64,000 nucleotides of DNA from Ectobius pallidus (GCA_964059195.1 CAXKWD010000001.1:216698484-216762483); one strand, 5' to 3'. Shown: positions 11,068 to 21,559, counted from the first letter of the stretch. A program made the numbers and translations. Notes: generated by a model not told the origin, from the sequence alone.

Positions 11068-11148
11068 CTTTAAAGGATCAAGTTCAAGTCTGATGAAGAC
11101 GTCCAATCGGCGGTGCACGAGTGGCTACATTCGTCTATCAATATAATT
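11068..11148 (+). pseudogene. mariner transposase end, inverted partner
   Basis: The plus strand reads KFKSDEDVQSAVHEWLHSS, the same transposase end as at 10085-10170 but in the opposite orientation. It forms the right arm of the foldback structure. It is too short to be functional. Confidence 0.7.
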
Positions 11149-11165
11149 TTTCTCACGCGGTATCG

Positions 11166-11911
11166 AAGCTCTTCCTATCCACTTGCGTAACTGAATTGAA
11201 TTGGGAGGGAACTATGTGGAAAAATAATGTTCAAGCAAACATTCTTCCTGCAGTATAAATCGTGGGAAAAAATTAATTGCTGTTTTCATGTGATTCTCCT
11301 TCGTGGTTTGGAGTAAACCTGTGGACATGCATTACATTCTTTTTCCGAGCGTAACTGAGGTTAAACAATGCATGCATAATCTACAGTAAAAGTGCAGGAT
11401 GTGTTTAACCTGATTAAGTACTAGTAACCCTCTGAATATTACATGACCACAAAGGCGGTTGCCTAGCGACGACATAGAGGGAAAGCCGCATCTTAACCAC
11501 ACAGGTCGCAATTCCGATCGTTCCGTGCCGATTGTCGTTTGTTCCCTTGCCAGTAATTAACTGCCCGACCTGCTACCTGGTGATGGCATTTCCAACCAAT
11601 CAGCGAGAACGGTATGGCATCTAAAGCCTCTTCTTAATTCAGCGATACCATGAGAGATAATCATCCAGCTGATAAAATCTGTTGAAATAAAGTCTATGTC
11701 AATCGAAACTCCATTTCGTATTGTGTTTTCTTTAAAGTAGCACATGGTCAAGAATTTATAGTTTTAATGACCAAAAACATAATTTTTTTTTTCCTCTTCC
11801 CGCACTTTAGGTAATACAGATGGAGGAAGTAGGCCCATTGTGTGCGACCCGAAATTCAAAGTTGAGTTTTTAACATAACATAACATTTTGTGGTCCCCTT
11901 AATTAAAAAAA
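11166..11911. other. No gene recognised
   Basis: Contains a segment at 11241-11305 (ATTCTTCCTGCAGTATAAAT, AATTAATTGCTGTTTTCATG) that resembles 52676-52740 just upstream of EcKL exon 2. The rest shows no frame or element end I can support. Confidence 0.45.
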
Positions 11912-12734
11912 TCCCTTTAGGCAGGCCTACAGGCGGAGGTAGATTTCGAAGTGCTTTTGGTTTAATTTATTGTCACTGCATAGCACTCTTCTTCTTTAGC
12001 CTTGGCATGGCAAACCTGCAGTAAAGAGGAAGAGCTTACAATCAATTGTTTTGACAACAATAATAGGATATAATATTCTGGGAGGCCGTGCGCAAGATCA
12101 GCAATGAATAAAATTAGCAAAGCCGCTAAACAAGACAAAATTATGATATTATAATAATTCTTTCAAGTGTTATTATTTTCAAACATTAAAATCTCGCGTC
12201 ATATGAGAGCTATCAAGAAACTATTTATTGATTTGTAGAGTACTCATCAAGAGCTTTTCAACGATACCCCACAAGACGTGGTTTCAAGTTTCGAATTTTC
12301 ATCCCCCACCCCCACCCCACCCCCACCCTCACTCGAACCCCCGAATCGTTGATGTCACTGTGAACTCCATAGGGAGTACTCTAATTTATTCAAACAAAGT
12401 TTCCCTCTATACTTCAAAGGGGCCGAGATATACATTTTTAAAAATTTCAACCCCCTCCCCCGACCACCCCCTTGGGCCAATTTTGCTCATTAACGAACTT
12501 GTCCGAACTATTGGGCCTAGAAATAACATATTAAAATTTGGTTCAAATATCTTCAAAATTACGGCCGCTATCGTGTAAAAATATATATATATATATAAAT
12601 ATCACAAAATTTTTTTTTGAACGGGCGGTGGTTTCGTACTTAGGGGAGCATGAAACGTAAAGATATGAAAGAATTTTTCGAAAATCATAAAGTGGTATCC
12701 ATTGCAATAGGTAGATTTTCTTCGAAATCTACCT
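11912..12734 (+). repeat. Unclassified 0.8-kb repeat, family R2
   Basis: Begins TCCCTTTAGGCAGGCCTACA and ends with the palindromic segment AGGTAGATTTTCTTCGAAAT-CTACCT. The interior includes a C-rich CCCCCACCCCCACCC block and a short (TA)n. Inverted copies are at 30463-31137 and 55719-56540. Insertion sites are A or T runs. The 116-codon frame at 12228-12578 lies in the C-rich block and is chance. No superfamily assigned. Confidence 0.7.
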
Positions 12735-12769
12735 AAAAAAAAAAAACCATTCTGAAATATATCTGCGTA

Positions 12770-13082
12770 CCTGGACAATCTAATAAAGTGACCCCTATCC
12801 AGGCCATGGAGGCACAGAGGGTTTCAGGGGGTTGAGGCTTCCAGATTTTTAGACATTCGGCGCATGAAGGTGATAAGATTGTCAGCCTTACGTACCGGCC
12901 GCCTTTACCCCCAAGATTGCTCTTGGTATTCATTTCTGTTAGAGGCTGAGTCGAGCCCAGGGCCATAGTGCCACCAGAAGGATTAGGCCAATTGAAAAAC
13001 TCCGATGACCTCATCAGGGACCGAACCCGCGACCTTCCGGTTTGTAGCGCAGCGCCTCAACCACTATGCTACGGGATACCCC
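12770..13082 (-). mobile_element. SINE S2, inverted, near full length
   Basis: Reading the minus strand it has a tRNA-like head (CATAGTGGTTGAGGCGCTGC), B-box GGGTTCGGTCCCTGATGAGG and the S2 body to GGCCTCCATGGCCTGGATAG. The frame of 93 codons on the minus strand is the SINE itself. It has the most complete head of the S2 copies here. Confidence 0.78.
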
Positions 13083-13232
13083 GAGTTTTTAACATAAATA
13101 TACATTTTTTGTCCCCTAAATCCGAGAAAGCTACTTTGAAAAATATACTCATATCTGCGTACCTGAACAACCTAATTCCAGAACTAAAAAAGTATGAAAA
13201 CAAAATGTATTTTTCTTATGTATCTTTTGGGG

Positions 13233-13480
13233 AGTCGGCCGCGGTGGTCTAGAGGTAGCGTGCCCGCGTCTAGATCCGCAGGGCGTGGGATCAAACCCGG
13301 CCGCGGTCGATGAATTTTTCAGGACGTAAAAATCCTGGGCACGGAGTCCTTCGGGAGGGACTTTAAGCTGGGGGTCCCGTGTCGTAGATTTACGGCACGT
13401 AAAAGAACTCCAAGCCTAAATGAGAGCGTCTGGACAAAATTTCTCGGCCCTTTCACGTCCAAGAAATACTTAGTTTCCAG
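13233..13480 (+). mobile_element. tRNA-derived SINE, family S3 (single copy here)
   Basis: A tRNA-like head reads GCCGCGGTGGTCTAGAGGTA (A-box TGGTCTAGAGG) and GGGATCAAACCCGGCCGCGG (B-box-like). A body with CGGAGTCCTTCGGGAGGGAC follows. The head does not close into an acceptor stem. No second copy was found in the window, so the SINE label rests on the head alone and the 3' limit is uncertain; GC-rich related-looking sequence continues to about 13930. Confidence 0.55.
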
Positions 13481-13944
13481 AGGGGGGTTGCGAGGCGATG
13501 GGCTTACCACCTGTCCCTCTACCCTCTCTCGGAAAATAAGCATATCAAAATTAGTATAGGTAATGAAACCTCCATTGGAGGCCCCTTCGCCCCACCTGGG
13601 GATCATAGGGTAGCCTACCAGATACAGAGATACAGATCTTGTGGGGATGTGAGAGGAAAATTGGCGACTAATTTTTCTTACTTTTAATGCCACTTTAAAG
13701 AACAAAATTTCGCTTTCGTGATTTTCTCGAACGGGGAGAACGGGGGAGGCCCCCAAAAGGCACTGACTGCCGAAGCAGACCCGATACCAGAAGTGGAAAC
13801 GGAAAGAGGATGAAAAGGGGGAAAGGTGAGATGAAGTGGAGAGTGTTGGTGGAATGAGAGCGGGGAAACGGGAGAAACCCGAGAAAAAAACTCTCAAGGC
13901 ACGGCTTCGTCCACCACGAATGACACACAAAACTGATGATTCGA
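13481..13944. other. GC-rich stretch, no gene supported
   Basis: Unusually GC-rich for this window. A 203-codon minus-strand frame (13319-13930) crosses it but begins inside the SINE body and shows no domain. It may be the rest of a long S3 element. Confidence 0.4.
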
Positions 13945-14141
13945 TAGCGCTAAAAATTCACGTTTTCTGCCAGTGTTTTACTAATAACTCGTGAACGAAA
14001 GCCAAAATTTGAAATCCGGCTTCGAGGTGTATTAGGCCACTCTTCAGTCCATCTACGTTTAAAATTTCAGATCTCTGCGTGCAGTAGATTTCGCTAAGCA
14101 TCGTAGACAGACAGACAAACACTTCCTCTTATTATTATAGA
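13945..14141 (-). mobile_element. Helitron family A, 5' end fragment
   Basis: Reading the minus strand it starts TCTATAATAATAAGAGGAAG after an A, then TGTTTGTCTGTCTGTC and CAGAGATCTGAAATTTTAAA as in the copies at 3958 and 4604. The 3' hairpin end is missing. Confidence 0.7.
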
Positions 14142-14542
14142 TATCAGGGGGCCGATGTGTATTTCCTTCCCTGATAGACAGAAATAAAGTCTGAATGGGG
14201 CAAAGAAGCATCTCATAACGGCAAGTATTACTGCGCTGCGCTCTATTGGATTTCCGTTAAATTCAACGAGGTACATTTCAATTTGCTGGTAACACAGTCC
14301 TGCCAACGAAACGGTCTTCCTTTTATTCTAATACGTTTCCACATTGAACTTTGCAAGTGGAGATACGGTGCAAGAGAGAGAATATGAACAAAGTGGGGAT
14401 GTGAGTTGGCCCTATCATACGTCCGGTTTTTCTCCGGACATGTCCTCCTTTCTAAATTTTATGACTGGGCGAATTTTTCACATAAAAAAATTAGGGATTT
14501 TAACATGTATCTTTCTTTACTTTCGTTACATTTATTATTTTA
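14142..14542. other. Interval with possible Helitron B 3' remnant
   Basis: No gene recognised. The last 40 bases before 14543 may belong to the Helitron B remnant that continues at 15063, which would make the element at 14543-15062 an insertion into it. This is suggestive only. Confidence 0.35.
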
Positions 14543-15062
14543 CTAGCATGTGCCCGCGGCTTCGCCCGCGATAATTATTTCAAAAATTAAAAATTAAGAG
14601 CATAATAGTAAAATCATTATATTTAATAACACCTAAATCACTACATACCACGATTACATAGCATCATCTGGTAAAAGCGACCTCAGATTCGAGTTTCTTG
14701 GCCCAGAAAACCTCTGTATAGTGAGATTCGTCCAAATAAAACAACGCTTGACCATATTTAGGATTTACAACATTCAAGCGGTCGCAAAAGTTTCATTTTC
14801 AAGATATGACAAAAATAGCCAAAGCCAACTGTAATTGATTTGACATTGAAATGTATAACTGAAAACTTATGTTTTGAAAACGCAAAAAATGCACGTTTTT
14901 TCCCCGTTTTTCACTCATAACTCACGAACGAAAACTAAAATTAAAATTCCGGCTTCGAGGTGCATTTTCCGACCCTTCAGCCCACCTATGTTTAAAATTT
15001 CAGATCTCTGCGTTCAGTAGATTTCGCTGGACATCGAGGAGAATTCCTTTTATTAATATAGA
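14543..15062 (-). mobile_element. Non-autonomous Helitron family A, complete
   Basis: On the minus strand the element starts TCTATATTAATAAAAGG after A and ends hairpin CGCGGGCGAAGCCGCG, GGCACATG, CTAG before T. This is the exact A/T insertion rule of Helitrons, with no target duplication. It is 520 bp long and non-coding. It shares CTCACGAACG and GGCTTCGAGGTGCATT blocks with the other family A copies. Confidence 0.85.
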
Positions 15063-15373
15063 TAATATGAATTATAATGATACCTTCTCTAATTTGTCAA
15101 ACATCCATTTAATTTAATCCAAACCCACCTATACCATTGGCAACAATATGTTCTGTGAATTTGTTTCGATAATTATATGCAAAAAGGGATTAAGTATTTT
15201 CAAAAACATTTAATTTTTGGCATTTAGAATCATAATTTTTCAAAATCCTTTCTTAGTGAGCACCTACATTATGAAAAGAAGGTACTGTCAAAATTCCAAG
15301 TCTCTACCTGTCATAGTTTAGGCTCTACGTTGATTCCTGTCAGTCAGGACAAAGCCTTTTATATATATAGAGA
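15063..15373 (-). mobile_element. Helitron family B, 5' end fragment
   Basis: On the minus strand it begins TCTCTATATATATAAAAGGC and runs through TTTGTCCTGACTGACAGG, TTCCAAGTC... and AATCCCTTTTTGCA. This is the same order as the complete 836-bp copies at 22868-23703 and 32401-33236. The rest is missing or lies beyond the family A Helitron to its left. Confidence 0.72.
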
Positions 15374-15489
15374 AGAGAAGAGATTTCTTTCTTACGACAT
15401 TTTCCTAGCAATTCCTGAAAATTCCAGTTATTGAATGTATCCCTTTCAACAATTAACTGGAATATCGTTTCCTTCCAGAGAATCTATAC

Positions 15490-15615
15490 TCTCTGCTTCT
15501 CTCCTATGACTGTCCTTAATGGTCTACCTCACAGACAGACAAGTTATGTCATATGCAGTACTGTGAGGCACACTAATTAGTGATTATTACGACTGGGCTT
15601 CCACTGTTAGGCCTA
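15490..15615 (-). repeat. Repeat shared with 18731-18840, inverted
   Basis: TCTCCTATGACTGTCCTTAA, GTCTACCTCACAGACAGACA and AGTACTGTGAGGCACACTAA are the reverse complement of the block upstream of the SINE at 18822. The plus-oriented SINE S5 at 15748 follows 130 bases later, so the two blocks form a short inverted pair around AGTCATAGGA. No coding potential. Confidence 0.6.
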
Positions 15616-15747
15616 CTGTACAGTAACATTAAGGATGGATATATATATATGTACGTACATGAACAACATATTTTTGTCTCTGTTGTTCACTTCATGAGAA
15701 TAACTTATTATAAGAGAAAAATTACTCAAAAATTCATAAATTAAGCG

Positions 15748-15930
15748 CAATCAGTCATAGGAAAGAGTTTCCATCTGGCGCTGTGAAGTGGACTCTAACT
15801 TAGCACAGTTGATTGAGCAGTGGCACGGATAGTCAAACGTCCTGAGTTCAAAATCCATTGCCAGAGGAATTTGTCTTCTATAATATTCTCATGTAGGCCT
15901 AATGTCGAACAGAGCAATAACCTGTGGTTC
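15748..15930 (+). mobile_element. tRNA-derived SINE, family S5, diverged
   Basis: Carries AACTTAGCACAGTTGATTGA (A-box region) and CCTGAGTTCAAAATCCATTG (B-box region), then CCAGAGGAATTTGTCTTCTA. Copies are at 18822-19005 (+) and 34806-34995 (-). A TAGGCCTA octamer at 15894-15901 replaces a plain TA found in both other copies. Confidence 0.72.
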
Positions 15931-16038
15931 GTGAATGCATATGCATAGCCTATATCTATCTCAAATGCCGGACCCTGCATTAACCTTGTCCTTAGACACT
16001 CAGCAAAATTTGGAAGAGGTCTGTTCAGCAGTTTAAAG

Positions 16039-16040
<2 letters not shown>

Positions 16041-16103
<63 letters not shown>
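16041..16103 (+). repeat. (TAA)n microsatellite, LINE 3' tail
   Basis: About 20 units of TAA. It directly follows (on the minus strand) the 3' untranslated region of the LINE fragment at 16130-16480. The parallel LINE at 62640-63461 also ends in (ATT)n, so this is probably a templated LINE tail. Confidence 0.85.
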
Positions 16104-16105
<2 letters not shown>

Positions 16106-16129
16106 TATTTTTTGTTCAGCCAGTTACAA

Positions 16130-16480
16130 ACCAGCAATAGACATCGTCCTAAACATTCAACAGTGAACTACTATATAAAACATTAAAACGTAAAAACATA
16201 AAAACATAAAAATTAATCCTATTGTACAATATTTCTTGTGAAATATTCGTCTATCTTATAAAAAGGATTCCTGGAGAGCCATTCATGTAACGTATTTTCA
16301 TATATATTAAAAGGCAAATGATGCCAGGCTAAAGATAATCTATTATACAGTCTTAATCCTAGATAATGGTGGTACCTCATAGTCGTAGACAATCTACATC
16401 TTGGTAAGTCTAAATTATTACTATAGGCCTACCTTGTATGATGACCGTGTATGTTGTTTTTTGCTTTATACAAATGTAGA
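16130..16480 (-). pseudogene. LINE (family L3) reverse transcriptase C-terminus
   Basis: The minus strand reads HGHHTR, then NNLDLPRCRLSTTMRYHHYL and GLRLYNRLSL, and closes with WLSRNPFYKIDEYF. The pattern of TR, P-R, GxxLYNxL and FYxIxEF is the standard end of jockey- or CR1-like LINE polyproteins. It also matches the plus-strand fragment at 62740-62929. One in-frame stop comes from a TAGGCCTA octamer at 16424-16431. Only the tail survives. Confidence 0.72.
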
Positions 16481-16779
16481 TTTTTTAACATAGATTAAAA
16501 CATCATCTACTCTTATACAATTCAACGGCCCTAAATAGCGTGCTTGCTCGCCCGCTTCGTGAGACATCGGGTATACTCGGCGATGTTCGTCTCTCGCAGT
16601 CTAAACTTTCATGACGACTACAAAATTAGGAAGGAAAACCGTTTCTTTATTATATAAGGCCTAAGTGAAATGAACACAATGAACAAATATTCTAATTTTA
16701 TTTTTACTTACAATTTTCATAACTCTGAACCACGAACATTTTTAATAATCTACCAGTGTAATTTTCTTAAAAATCCTGG

Positions 16780-16815
16780 AGTCAATGAATAATGGCGGGC
16801 GAAGCCGGGGGCAAC
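16780..16815 (+). mobile_element. Helitron family A 3' terminus, degraded
   Basis: AATGGCGGGCGAAGCCGGGG resembles the 3' hairpin of family A Helitrons, followed by GCAACAGCTGT in place of GCACATGCTAG. The upstream body could not be matched with confidence. Confidence 0.45.
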
Positions 16816-16999
16816 AGCTGTAAAATATTGATGGTTTTATCTCTTGAAATATCGCTGATAATAATAATCCAAACAAACCATTCCTTCCCTTGAAACATTA
16901 TATAATTTCTGAAAATTACACTGAATTGATAAAATAAAATTCACATCATATTCATGTCAATAAAAAGCTGAGAAACAATACGTATTATGTGTTCACAGG

Positions 17000-17228
17000 T
17001 TCTTTGGAGCGGCATAATCGATTCTGATATAGTTTTCCCAGGGGGCGCTTTCATGTCGTGGAATGTACTCTGAAGCAGGAATTTTAGCTGTTTCATTAAT
17101 GATTAATGGCTTAGTTTATGAATGATTCGCGTGCAAGTGTTAATAAATATAATGCTTTAATAATTATTATACTCTTAATTTTTAATTTTTAAAAGAATTA
17201 TCGTGGCGAAGCCACGGGCACCTCCTAG
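17000..17228 (+). mobile_element. Helitron family A, 3' end fragment
   Basis: Ends with ATCGTGGCGAAGCCACGGGC, ACCTC and CTAG at 17225-17228, before a T. The hairpin is CGTGGCGAAGCCACG, a paired variant of the CGCGG...CCGCG stem in other copies, so stem complementarity is kept. Upstream it shares AATAAATATAATG and TTATTATACTCTTAA with family A. Confidence 0.68.
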
Positions 17229-17712
17229 TATATGTACAAATTAATGATGGATAAAATTCCCGTTTGAATAAATAGTGGTCTACAACGGTCCAAAGGCTTC
17301 GAATTGGTGAGGATACTGAGGGATTTCTTCTGCGCTCAGAACTGCTGGCCTCACAGTAACTATTGCAGTTTCCTGGGCCCGTTCCTGAAGTTAAATGCCT
17401 GATAAAAAGTCAAAATGGTATAATGTTCCTTGTAGCTGCGCTGCATTCCGCTGAATTTTCACCCCTGGAGAGAATATCATTTCCACCACTCACATAAATG
17501 ATATGTCCGCGTGCCTTATCTGTGCGCCTATTTCCTGCAGCCCGCATCACATGTCTACATATTTCATGCATCTGTAGGGGAAGCGGAACGAAAGCAGTAG
17601 AAAGATGGCTTGCATTTTAAAACACGTTCAAATGTCGCGACGTAAAAAGAAAAGAAAGTTCAACCTTGCTATAATATTCTTATTACGTGTGACATAATGG
17701 TATCATAATGAG

Positions 17713-18463
17713 TAGACTTCGGATTTTAGGTAAAAACCTATTTTAATCCTTAAGTGATATATGGACGAAAACTTGTATATGCACGTTTCATAAGTGACTA
17801 TGCCTAAAACTGATACTTTTATAGGACCTAAAACAGCCTATTTTTACGTTAGAGCCTAATATTGCCTTTTTGCTTGTTTTCCCTCTAAAGTTCAAAATAA
17901 GTTATTTTTTAATAAATTCTAGCAATTATTTACAGTTCGTACTAAATTTTTAGTTCGGAATGTGCAGTACATGACATATTTGTGACGTGGTTAAATAGTA
18001 AGGATTGTTTCGTCTTCAGTAGAAAAATTCCTTGGAATTCCCAAGAAAATGTGGTGCTATTCTCCCAACTCCCACATAAAGTTAAAAAAAATATTTAAAA
18101 AACAACGTAGTTCTCTGAATCACTGAGGGATACAAGGGGTTGAATATGCTAGCGTGCGTAGCTTCTGGGCGCAAGGATTAGGTTTTCACTGTTATGATAG
18201 TAACACAGACCCTAGTATAGGTAGTAGGGCTATATAATTCTGTGTACCATAGGCATACATCTGTGTTTTATCATGATTATTGATTAATGGTGACTTCAAT
18301 AAATATAATATTCTGCATTGCAATTGAGATATTTAAGAAAATTTGCAACTTAACGATTTTATAAGAGACTATTTTACGATTTTAAGAACCTATTTTCCAA
18401 TTTTTAGACCCTATTTTAGGTACCTAAAACAGCATTTTTAGCGACCTAAAAGTCCGAAGTCTA
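17713..18463. mobile_element. hAT MITE (TAGACTTCGG family), 751 bp
   Basis: Inverted ends TAGACTTCGGATTTTAGG and CCTAAAAGTCCGAAGTCTA are flanked by ATAATGAG (17705-17712) and ATAATGAC (18464-18471), seven of eight identical. Ends are dense in CCTATTT/AAATAGG and CCTAAAA repeats, the kind of subterminal sites hAT transposases bind. An inverted sister copy is at 31562-32234. No transposase frame recognised. Confidence 0.85.
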
Positions 18464-18471
18464 ATAATGAC

Positions 18472-18560
18472 ACTCATTTCGACATCGGTGTGATATCGAT
18501 TACTATCGAACAAGAAACGATCTTGAGACTTTGAGAGTAGGAGCTGAAAACCATGTAATA
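18472..18560 (+). repeat. Short duplicated block, also at 53966-54050
   Basis: ACTCATTTCGACATCGGTGT, TATCGATTACTATCGAACA and CGATCTTGAGAC are shared with the block inside EcKL intron 2 immediately before the foldback element. Its identity is unknown. Confidence 0.55.
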
Positions 18561-18821
18561 AATAGTCTGTTCGTGTTAATTTTAATATGATACTAAAATG
18601 AAGCCAATTCCTGTTGTAGAAATTCGTTGGTTTCAAGAAAACGACCAAGAAAAAGCTTCGAAGACAAGAACTACGAGAACAAATGTGGTACATGAATACA
18701 TATACATGTATCTTGAATATTAACGGTAGAATAGCAGTGGAAGCCCGGTCACAAAAATCACTAACTAGTGTGTCTCACAGTACTGCATATGGCATAACTT
18801 GTCTGTCAGTGAGGTAGACAA

Positions 18822-19005
18822 TTCAGGGCGATCAGTCATAGGAGAGAGGTTCCATCTGGCACTGAGAATTGAAGTCTGGCTTGGCTCAGTTGGTAGAGCA
18901 TTGGCAGGGATAGCCAAAGGTCCTGGGTTCAAATCCCAGTGTCAGAGGAATTTTTCTCCTATAAATATTCTCATGTAATGTCCAACAGAGACAATAATCT
19001 AAGGT
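18822..19005 (+). mobile_element. tRNA-derived SINE, family S5, best copy
   Basis: TGGCTTGGCTCAGTTGGTAG (A-box TGGCTCAGTTGG) and GGTCCTGGGTTCAAATCCCA (B-box GGTTCAAATCC) are separated by a normal tRNA distance. It looks like a tRNA in this part, but the 5' and 3' flanks do not pair as an acceptor stem and two diverged copies carry the same body. It is therefore a SINE, not a functional tRNA. Confidence 0.78.
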
Positions 19006-19074
19006 TCATATATATATATATAGGCCTATATATATATTATATATATATACATATATATATACATATATATATAC
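19006..19074 (+). repeat. (TA)n with TAGGCCTA insertion
   Basis: An irregular TA repeat interrupted by TAGGCCTA at 19021-19028. It forms the tail of the preceding SINE or an independent microsatellite. Confidence 0.7.
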
Positions 19075-19335
19075 TCCTCCGTGGCGCGACATCCCCGAAG
19101 GGACAAGGCCTACCACCCGACCGCTGCGTCATCTACCTATAGGCAGGATTGGGGGGCATGTGGTCAGCATGCCGACACCCACGGCCGTTAATGGTGGTTT
19201 CCATGACCGGAGCCGCTACTTCTCTATCAAGTAGCTCCTCAATTTGAATCACGAGGCTGAGTGCACCCCTACCAGACCTCCCTACCTCAGAAAAATCCGA
19301 GGAGGTACCGGGGATCGAACCCGGGCCGACGGTAT
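19075..19335 (-). mobile_element. SINE S1, inverted, with B-box
   Basis: On the minus strand it starts with B-box GGGTTCGATCCCCGGTACC, then TCCTCGGATTTTTCTGAGG, GGAGGTCTGGTAGGGGTGCA and the S1 3' body to CCACGGAGGAG. Nearly complete except the A-box part, which is replaced by (TA)n on the right. Confidence 0.8.
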
Positions 19336-19339
19336 ATAT

Positions 19340-19935
19340 ATATATATATATTATTTCAGGTAGTTTGGTTAACGGTTATCTAGTTATTTAGTTTTCCACG
19401 GTTCCAGGCACTATTTTGTGTGGAATGACCTAACTGTAACCTGAAAATGTGAGACGGGGTGATTTTCTTTAAAAATAATTTCAACAGTTGTTTTTCTTGT
19501 TTTTGAAAAATTGTTAATTTGGCATTTGCAACTTTTTTCTGCTGAGTATAGAAGCATAACTACACGACGAGTGTTACTTGAGTTGCACAAGTCCCTAGTT
19601 ATTAATTTATTTTTCTTTGCCTAACAACTTCGTATCCCCATTTAAACTTCCTGAAACTTCTCAACAAATTGTTGCACAACGGAATGAGTATCCCAACTCA
19701 AAGCAGACTTTGGTCACAGCGATCGTCTTTTCTTGTAGCTACAGTCTGTAATCAAATCAGCTCTGCCACCCTCGAAAACAAATTTCCCTCTAGTTGCATC
19801 TTCCTCTTTGAAAGACAAACAAAAATAAATACAGCAAAGCAGATGTACTGGAAATAAAACAGGAAATCCAATTTTGTGGCATGATTGAATGGAGAGGAAG
19901 GCAAACATTCACAATTCCTGAGTTAAATTTTTTAT
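19340..19935. other. No gene recognised
   Basis: AT-rich, with overlapping 62- and 64-codon frames on opposite strands near 19669-19908 that lack motifs. No element ends seen. Confidence 0.45.
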
Positions 19936-20084
19936 TTTGTGTAAAATGTGTGACTTGTGTGTTTTCTTACTCAGAATTGAAGACTTCATCTACATTCGGC
20001 ACACATTGTTGCATAATAATGCTCATAAATAAAATGTTTTCTTAACAAACTCCAAAGGTAAAATAACGAGAGATATTTTTTGTC

Positions 20085-20475
20085 TACTATTCCACTCATA
20101 CGCGCTGCGTGTTTGATATTGACCAATAATGTTTAACAATTTCTCGGATATAGACCAATCACGATCGTTTAGCTTATAAAATGCTTGCTATTAATATGAG
20201 GATGAGATTTTATCTGATAATACGTCAGCTTGTTACTGAACACGAAAGCATCAATGTGCCGTGATTAATACGTCACATGCTGCCATTAAGCAGCACGAAA
20301 ACAGATTATTTTATACAGCATAACTTGTTTGGAAATTGAAGTAATATAAATGTCCATTGATTTAAACAGAGTTTCGATTCTGTGCAAGCCGGTTCGTGTG
20401 TTTTTATTCTGTTCTTTCGTTAGCTTACCTGAATTAGGTTACCTATGTCTTATATGCACCATTGGTAGCACTGGT
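20085..20475 (+). repeat. Block D1, paralogue of EcKL intron 1 sequence
   Basis: GTGTTTGATATTGACCAATA, ACCAATCACGATCGTTTA, GATTTTATCTGATAA and GGTTCGTGTGTTTTTATTCT match 51537-51801 plus 52561-52680 in the EcKL gene. Here the block is uninterrupted, so it serves as an empty site for the Tc1-like element at 51804-52558. Confidence 0.7.
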
Positions 20476-21238
20476 CACAACATGATAACTCGAATCGATT
20501 GATGGATGCTTGATTCATAGTATGCCGTGATCTCGGAGCTGTTAGTTTTGTTTTTATACAACAAAGCACGAAAGTAATTATTATTTTATATAATCCATTA
20601 CATTTTATTCATGGAATAGTCTTAATAAATCCAACTCCAGTTGACAAGTTTCATCAGATAAATGCGCCGCTGCTGCGCAGTCGCAAATCTGTCGATAAAC
20701 TCGTCAACTCTCGTGGGATTACCTATGATAAACGAATTTGAGAGAATCCGGAACTCGAGTTGTATATTTTATTGTGACTATTTATCGAATACCTTTATAA
20801 TTAAGCATGTAATAAAGAAATTAAACCACACAAATTAATCAAACACACGACTCTTTGGGTCACTACAAGCAAAATAATCGATATAATGTGATGGTAGCGC
20901 TGCATGTGGTTATTACAACACTTTACATTAATACCTGCATTAAATTTATGTTTTGTATAAAATGTGTGATTTGTGTGTTTCCCTAAAAAAAAAAGTCCTT
21001 ACTTTGAATTGAAAACTTCATCTGTATTCTCCACACATTACCAGATAATAATGCTAATAAATAAAAATTGTTTACTTAAATTACCATAGTTACATAACGA
21101 GAGGTCCGGAGAGGACCTGAATTATTTTTATTGCGGCTATTTAGGGAATATTTACATAATTAAGCCTGTAATGAGCAATTAAAACCACAAAAACGAATAA
21201 AAACACGTCACTATTTGTGTCAGCCTAGTGAGATAATC

Positions 21239-21559
21239 AGTCCGCCGGCGTGGTTTTGTGGTTAGCGTCGCTGACTACAGATCCGTCGGCCCGGGTTCGA
21301 TTCCCGGTACCTCCTCGGATTTTTCTGAGGTAGGGAGGTCTGGTAGGGGTGCACTCAGCCTCGTGATTCCAAATTGAGGAGCTACTTGATAGAGAAGTAG
21401 CGGCTCCGGTCATGAAAACCACCAATAACGGCCGTGGGTGTCGGCATGCTGACCACATGCCCCCCAATCCTGCCATCTGCCTACGGGAGATGACGCAGCG
21501 GTCGGGTGGTAGGCCAAGTCCCTCCAGGGATGTAGCGTCACGGAGTTTAGTTTAGTTTT
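21239..21559 (+). mobile_element. SINE S1, full length, with 13-bp target duplication
   Basis: A-box region TTTTGTGGTTAGCGTCGCTG, B-box GGGTTCGATTCCCGG, body and a TTTAGTTTAGTTTTAG tail. The flanking repeats TAGTGAGATAATC lie at 21226-21238 and 21559-21571; the shared edge base makes the duplication 12 or 13 bp. This is the best-preserved S1 copy and shows LINE-driven insertion. The neighbouring duplicated unit lacks it. Confidence 0.9.

Larger units (their letters stand above)
10075..11165. mobile_element. Foldback structure with mariner 3' ends in both arms
   Basis: The left arm (about 10075-10380) contains GTAGCCACTCGTGCACC, ATTGGACGTCTCCATCAGAC and GGGAATGCACCACTGA. The right arm (about 11050-11165) contains the reverse complement of each: TCAGTGGTGCATTCCC, GTCTGATGAAGACGTCCAAT and GGTGCACGAGTGGCTAC. 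The right arm lacks about 200 bases present in the left. The centre (10380-11050) is AT-rich with no coding signal. See the mariner remnant entry and the findings. Confidence 0.7.

Noticed and set aside
12228..12578. 116-codon frame with Pro-His repeats
   Set aside because: It lies across the C-rich block of repeat R2 and the other copies do not keep the frame open.
13319..13930. 203-codon minus-strand open frame
   Set aside because: It starts inside the body of SINE S3, has no recognisable domain and lies in a locally GC-rich stretch where stops are rare.
18880..18955. Possible functional tRNA gene
   Set aside because: A- and B-boxes are good but no 7-bp acceptor stem closes and the sequence continues as SINE S5, found in three copies.
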